A DNA stretch of 64,000 nucleotides, taken from positions 151,250 to 215,249 of the forward strand of contig WTPW01000325.1 of NCBI GenBank assembly GCA_009809945.1, read 5' to 3'. The notes below the pieces were generated by a model. That model searched no databases. It was not told where the DNA came from and saw only the letters and a list, made by a program, of their open reading frames with translations. A program made the position numbers and the translations under genes. The DNA is from Gigaspora margarita. Its lineage: Eukaryota; Glomeromycota; Glomeromycetes; Diversisporales; Gigasporaceae. Below are positions 58,895 through 64,000 of this stretch, one piece after another. Numbering within the stretch: position 1 is the stretch's first letter; the number at the start of each line of letters is the position of its first letter.

Positions 58895-60748
58895 TTAATA
58901 CGTTAAAGAGACTAAGCGATTGTCCTTACGAACACCATTTACAAATGTTTTAAATTTCTTAGAGTTAAGTTTATTGCCATCAAATTCTAAAGAAGTTAGT
59001 GTGGTGTTTATGTAGAGAGCATCCATTAATGCTCTTCTTGCTTCAGCATTAAGTTGATTAAATCTGATAGATAAAGATATCAAAGCAGTGTTTACACAAA
59101 GTGCTTTTGCTAATGCTATGATCTCTTTAGAACTAGTTTGATTATCCCCAATGTGTAAGGTAGTTAAAACTGTGTTCTTACGAAGAGCCTCCGCTATTGC
59201 TTCAGCACCATCAGAACCGAGTTGATTACCTTTAATAGATAAAGAAGTTAAAGTAACATTTTTATAAAGAAGATCTGCCATTGCCTTTCCTTCTTTAGGT
59301 CCAAGATAATTCCAATTAAGGTTTAAAGAATTTAGTGTGGTATTCTTGCAAAAAGTTTCTAATAGTTTTTCACTTTCACCAAAATGAATTTTATTTGATG
59401 AAAGATTCAAAGATCTTAAAATTGTATTATTACAAAGAACGCTTATTAACATTTCCCATCCTTCAAAACCAAGTTCATTACTAGAAAGATTTAAGGAAGT
59501 TAAAGAGGTGTTTATATAGAGAGTCTCTGATAATGCTTTTATTCCTACAGGCCCAATTTGATTATAGCTAAGATCTAAAGAATTTAAGGCGGTATTATTG
59601 CAAAGACCTTTTGCTAATGCTTCTACACCTTCAGAACCTAATCGATTACCAGATATGGACAAAGAATTCAGAGTGGTATTCTTACAAAGAACCTCAGCTA
59701 ACACTTTTCCAGATTCAGGACCAAGAGAATTAAAAGAAAGATCTAAGAAAGTTAAATTGGTATTTATACATAGAGCCTTTGATAATGCTTTTATGCCTTC
59801 AAAATCAATCATATTGGATCCAATGTCTAGAGAAGTCAAAGTATAGTTTTTATGAAGGGCCTTTGCTAATGCCTTTACTCCCTCAAAACCAAGTTTATTG
59901 CAATGAATAAATAAAGATGTCAAAGTAGTGTTCTCTTCGAGTGCTTCGGCTAATGCTTCTCCGCCCTCAGAACCAAGAGAATTATAATTAAGACTTAAAG
60001 AATTTAGTGTAGTGTTCTTGCAAAGAGCTTTTATTAATGCTTCTAATTTCTTAAAACCAAATTTATTACCAGAAATATCTAATGAATTCAGCGTTATGTT
60101 TTTGTGCAGAATCTCTGATAATAATTTGGTTGTTTCAAAATTTTTAATACGAAATTTTAAGGAAATAATAGTGTCATTTTTAAGAAGTCTTTCGAATAAA
60201 ATATTATCATAAATAGGCTCATAAATACTTAAATGTTTAATTTTCTTACTTGTTCGTAAAAACATTTCAATTAAAGAATATTTAATGACATTTACTTGCT
60301 CATTAAATTCTTTAATATCATAATATTTCAAATAACTATAATCATCATAATAATTATAATTATCATGATTCCTGCAAAAATAAATAAACGAATAATCTTC
60401 ATTTCCTTCTTTAAAAAGCCAATTTTTAATTCCATCCTTATTTCGATCCGCAAAATACAACTCAACATATGTGGTAAAACTTGAGTATTCAAATAATGTT
60501 TTTTGATAAGTTGGAAGGCTAATTTTATAAGGAATTAATAAAGCTTGTTCTTCAGCATTTAATGCTGAAAGATATATTCTTATAAGCCTTAAATCGTCAA
60601 CATATTTTGTTGGTTCACTCCATAATATTGGTATAATGATTCTACACCAGTGACGGCTTACAAGAAGGCATGAAAATAAGACTCTATAATTAGTACGGAA
60701 ATTATTAAAGATTTCTAAAAGACATTCGTCCGGTAGTAACGTAATCAT
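58895..60748 (-). CDS. F-box protein with ribonuclease-inhibitor-type LRRs
   Basis: Single-exon gene of 617 residues. Residues 1-46 form an F-box (LLPDECLLEIFNNF .. LFSCLLVSRHWCRIIIPILW), the part that would bind Skp1 in an SCF ubiquitin ligase. Residues about 47-110 (..IYLSALNAEEQALLIPYKISLP..) are typical of F-box proteins in Glomeromycotina. From about 191 to 608 lie 15 tandem leucine-rich repeats of 28 residues, NTTLNSLSLNYNSLG.EGGEALAEAL type, like ribonuclease inhibitor; the first is degenerate. They should form a horseshoe that binds the substrate. No signal peptide or membrane segment. The ATG at 60746-60748 is preceded by AAACAAA and no in-frame upstream ATG improves the fold, so I chose it. 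Substrate unknown. The intact frame in a TE-ridden region implies recent origin or selection. Confidence 0.92.
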   Translation of the reverse strand: MITLLPDECLLEIFNNFRTNYRVLFSCLLVSRHWCRIIIPILWSEPTKYVDDLRLIRIYLSALNAEEQALLIPYKISLPTYQKTLFEYSSFTTYVELYFADRNKDGIKNWLFKEGNEDYSFIYFCRNHDNYNYYDDYSYLKYYDIKEFNEQVNVIKYSLIEMFLRTSKKIKHLSIYEPIYDNILFERLLKNDTIISLKFRIKNFETTKLLSEILHKNITLNSLDISGNKFGFKKLEALIKALCKNTTLNSLSLNYNSLGSEGGEALAEALEENTTLTSLFIHCNKLGFEGVKALAKALHKNYTLTSLDIGSNMIDFEGIKALSKALCINTNLTFLDLSFNSLGPESGKVLAEVLCKNTTLNSLSISGNRLGSEGVEALAKGLCNNTALNSLDLSYNQIGPVGIKALSETLYINTSLTSLNLSSNELGFEGWEMLISVLCNNTILRSLNLSSNKIHFGESEKLLETFCKNTTLNSLNLNWNYLGPKEGKAMADLLYKNVTLTSLSIKGNQLGSDGAEAIAEALRKNTVLTTLHIGDNQTSSKEIIALAKALCVNTALISLSIRFNQLNAEARRALMDALYINTTLTSLEFDGNKLNSKKFKTFVNGVRKDNRLVSLTY

Positions 60749-62270
60749 TTTGTTTAATGTAAAGAAAAAAGTAAAAATGAAAATGTGACGGTGTTACTTT
60801 ACATATTTATTACCAACAAATTGCATAATTAGGTGTCACAATATTCCTTGTACGCTACTAGTACTACGTTGTAGCAGAGTAACATGACCTGGCTACAAAC
60901 CATGAGATCCGGGACTTTAATGTGCATTGATCGACAGAAGTGAAGTTTTTAAGAAATGCTAATTCGGGTTTGGCTCGAGGTGAAGTTCCATTGAAGAATA
61001 ATAATAAGGTACCTCTCATATTCAAAGGGTGGAAACTAAAGTCACAGTCATGCAAATAATTATGAATTTCTCATTGTTATCAAGGATTCCCTTCCTGATA
61101 CTTTAGTAGTTATATTGCTTGTTAGATCTTAATCGTAATAGCAACCCAATGTAATAGAATGCGTATAAGTCCTTTGATTCATGTACCTTGAAGGATAGTT
61201 GGATAGAGTTAAATAAAAATCATATATTAATAAAAACCATCTAACGACAGTCCTAGGGGTTCTAGTGGCTGTAGTATCCTTGGTTTTCGACCAAATCTTC
61301 CACGCCTTCTTTCGAGTTGCCTTTGTTTTTTGGTAGTGTGTTTGCTTATGAGGCTTAGTCACCCCTCACAACGTATGTAAGATACAGAAAATTTAAAAGC
61401 CTCAATCTCTGTACAGAGATAATGCATAAACTCATTGTGTCGAGGTACTTCATCGCTCTGGGGTTTTTACTCGAATTCGGTTACCATTTAGCACCTGCAT
61501 GATTTACAACGATGACTAATGAATATATCGTACAGGTACTTCCACTTAATACGAACTGCAATGAGACACAATCTCAATACAGGCGCACAGTGTGTTGTCA
61601 GATGTTTATTACTCAAGTAAAATCATCTGTTCGACAAGCCCTATTTTTTGACATTCTATTGTTTATCTTTGATCACGTTCGTGGCATTCGTTTAACCCCA
61701 ACACAACGAAATACATACCCAATTATATTATCACATTGTAATAAATTTTTTAATTATTAATCTTAATAGAATATAAATCTAGACTTCTCAATTTCTTCAC
61801 ATAATAATAATACGCCAAGAATAATATATACTTAATAACAACATTCTATGCATACTGCTGTTCAAAATGACAAATTTAGCTTGTCTCCAATGAGTTTGCT
61901 AAATTTTGTCTATATAAAGTGTTAGGACTTTAGGTTTCCTGCACCGTACAGAATCGTAATTTTGTGTTCTGAAATTAAGCAAGCAATGATGCAATATATT
62001 GAATATTTACATTTTTACATAAGCATAAAATGAATCTATTCTAAAATATTTCTTCTTTTTATGTTATAACCATCAAATTTTATATGTAATTTTGTAAAAG
62101 ATTCCAAAAAGAGAATTATTACATATACTTGTTATTCAAATACTGTAAATATTTTGCTCAACTAATTTTTTTTGGCTAATATTTTAGCATACGACAATAT
62201 TTTCACAATGCAACTTCAATCTTTCCTAGAATGCTTTTAATTCCTTAATGCTTCAACAAAATTTTTAATT
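60749..62270. other. Intergenic upstream of the F-box/LRR gene
   Basis: The first ~150 bp will hold the promoter of the minus-strand gene; no clear TATA box was singled out. Base composition is less AT-extreme at 60840-61720, but the frames there (for example 61512-61760) show no domain. I see no gene. Confidence 0.5.
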
Positions 62271-62361
62271 TCATTGATTATCATTGATTCTATGCATGAC
62301 AGGTTTACCAAATTGATTACTATCCAGATCTGTAACGGGTGCTTCTGTAGAAATTGCCCCT
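62268..62361 (-). CDS. Possible terminal exon of an unknown gene
   Basis: On the minus strand a good acceptor (ATTATTTACAG) is followed by an open stretch: GAISTEAPVTDLDSNQFGKP then VMHRINDNQ and a stop. Codon use is less AT-extreme than its surroundings. No upstream exon was recognised, and the family is unknown to me. Could be chance. Confidence 0.25.
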
Positions 62362-62479
62362 GTAAATAATAGACAGTATTTAAAAATAATTAATAAAATA
62401 ATGATATAACGTATGTTCTAGCATTAGATCTGGCGTAAAATTATAAGTATTAATATTTAATGGTACTTTGGAAAACTTT

Positions 62480-63200
62480 CTATAGTCGCACCCCTATATA
62501 ATCACACTGGTGGGACTTATAAAACATGATCTTATATAGAAAAATATATAAATTTCGTATATAGAGAATTATTTTAATATAGTTAATAATAAAATAAATG
62601 TGTTTAGATAAGAACTGCTTAGATTAAGTGCAACTGTATTTGTTATTTAGCAAAATAGGAATTTTTTATAGAATAATAAAACAATTATATTATGTGAACT
62701 TAATAAATAAATTTATTAAATGTTATTAATAAATAAGATTATTACATGTAAAAATTTACAAACTTCAAAGCTAATTTTTAAAATCATTAGCTATCACTAA
62801 TCTGACATAATATTTGAAAATCACTAAACACAAACAAATTTTAATTAGCTGTTTGAATGTAATTAATATTAATGTCTGATACCTTAAGATTTATTTCTCG
62901 TAATTTAGCATCTTTAATGAAGCAATGACATATCATTTGAGAAACTTCAGAAGAGTGAAATGCCCATCTCGAAAGAAGACGTACGAAAGACTAGTTATGT
63001 TGAGAAAGAGAAGCCTCAGAAGAGCATGCTCATTAAGAAAAGTCAGAAAAGAATGCAATGGCTTCACAGAAAAAGGTTTATGAAAAATTAATTTATATGG
63101 CAGTCAAGCTGAATAGCTCCAATTGTAAATCAAATGATGAACATAAAATGAAGGATTAAAATAAACTAGTATAATAGGTAGCGCTTACGCACTACTTTCT
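62480..63200. other. Stretch with a possible pogo-like remnant
   Basis: TATAGTCGCACCCCTATATAATCACACTGG at about 62482-62511 resembles a pogo-type terminus, but no partner end is seen. The rest has no gene. Confidence 0.4.
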
Positions 63201-63214
63201 TGTTAATTACATTT

Positions 63215-64000
63215 GTAGTAAGATATAACATAAAGTATCATAATTTTTACTGTAAAAAATCATATTTTCTTTCATGTGTTAATGTATAAAATTGTTAAAT
63301 ATTCTGGCAATACATGTTATATAGTTAAGGCTAAGCTAGTTTGCATTGGAGTTATCATGAATTCTATAATATGATACTATTAAAGATCTTGCTATTCTGT
63401 CAACACACAGTACATAATTAAGGTTTTATTAGAATTATTGTAATTTCTACTATAAAAATTATGTCATAAATTTAATTATTCTGGTACATATAGTATTGGT
63501 GTTAATTTTTACTGTGAGCTATTATAAAAATTCGTTACTTATGTGTAGTTAATTTGTATTGGAAATTATGCAATTTGATAATATGGTGTTGTAAAAATTT
63601 TGTTACAGAGCTTGCTATCGCTGGTGATATAGTATGTGGTTAAGGTTGAGTTAGTTTGTATTGAAATTATCATGTTTTCTATTATGAGTTACTATAAAAA
63701 ATTCTATTATAAAATTTGCTATTCCAGTAGCACAATATGTAATTAAAGTCGAGTTAGTTTGCATTAAAATTATTATTTTAATTAACTATAAAAAGTTCTT
63801 TTGCAAAACTTACTTGTTTTTTTGGTAATGCAATATAGTTGAGTTAGTTTTATTTAAATTATTATGATTTCTATTAAGAGTTACTATAAAAATTTTTACA
63901 TGCTATTCTAGCAATACATACTATGTAGTTAAGGTTGAATTAGTCTACATTGTAAGTTACTGTAAAAATTCTATTACAGGAACTGCTAGTCCAGTAACAC
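63215..64000. repeat. Degenerate ~95-bp minisatellite reaching the window end
   Basis: At least six diverged units with anchors TAGTTAAGGTTGAGTTAGTTT, then ATTATCATGATTTCTATT, then GAGTTACTATAAAAATTCTA and ACTTGCTATTCCAGTAACAC. Anchors fall near 63325, 63419, 63545, 63640, 63742, 63833 and 63927. The array continues beyond base 64000. Confidence 0.8.

Noticed and set aside
59598..60484. Plus-strand frames opposite the F-box/LRR gene
   Set aside because: Antisense shadows produced by the regular LRR codons.
60864..61760. Short frames in the less AT-rich zone upstream of the F-box/LRR gene
   Set aside because: All under 90 codons, on both strands, with no domain or splice pattern.

Overview
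The window is a very AT-rich eukaryotic nuclear segment, probably from an arbuscular mycorrhizal fungus (Glomeromycotina, Rhizophagus/Gigaspora-like; the species cannot be told from sequence alone). Three things support this. The partial gene at the left edge encodes a tyrosine-kinase-like kinase of the type massively expanded in these fungi, with short GT-AG introns. The intact gene near the right edge is an F-box protein with ribonuclease-inhibitor-type LRRs of the style common there. The LINE proteins also resemble those of this lineage. Nothing bacterial, viral or CRISPR-like was seen, and no rRNA or tRNA was recognised.

Layout. 1-1672: three tandem intron-like units, then the 3' exons of a kinase gene. 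1.7-16 kb: almost pure DNA-transposon territory, including a five- to six-level nest (3985-8495), a hAT-like element full of AATATTCATAA motifs (10457-12799) and a block of duplicated AT-rich sequence (13.0-15.8 kb). 16.0-18.2 kb: one copy of a large AT-rich terminal-inverted-repeat element; a second copy, inverted, lies at 40.5-43.7 kb. 18.5-30.4 kb: a 5'-truncated minus-strand LINE (LINE B) that was itself split by a second minus-strand LINE (LINE A, 23.30-29.50 kb). 30.4-36.4 kb: MITEs, minisatellites and another ~2.9 kb hAT-like element. About 36.4-50.07 kb: a decayed plus-strand LINE (LINE D) of a different type, with ORF1 and ORF2 separated by the 40.5-43.7 kb transposon. 50.1-57.1 kb: hairpin-forming and MITE elements, several nested. 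57.9-60.75 kb: an F-box pseudogene fragment carrying a Harbinger-like MITE, then an intact 617-residue F-box/LRR gene on the minus strand. 60.8-64 kb: no convincing gene; a ~95 bp minisatellite runs off the right end.

Only two host genes look real (the kinase, partial, and the F-box/LRR gene). Everything else is transposable-element sequence at different stages of decay. Its main value is that many insertions can be read exactly from target-site duplications (TSDs) and, in several cases, from a second empty copy of the same site inside the window. Relative ages of at least a dozen insertions can therefore be ordered. All calls come from reading the sequence by eye; TE superfamily names rest on terminal motifs and TSD length, not on a database search.
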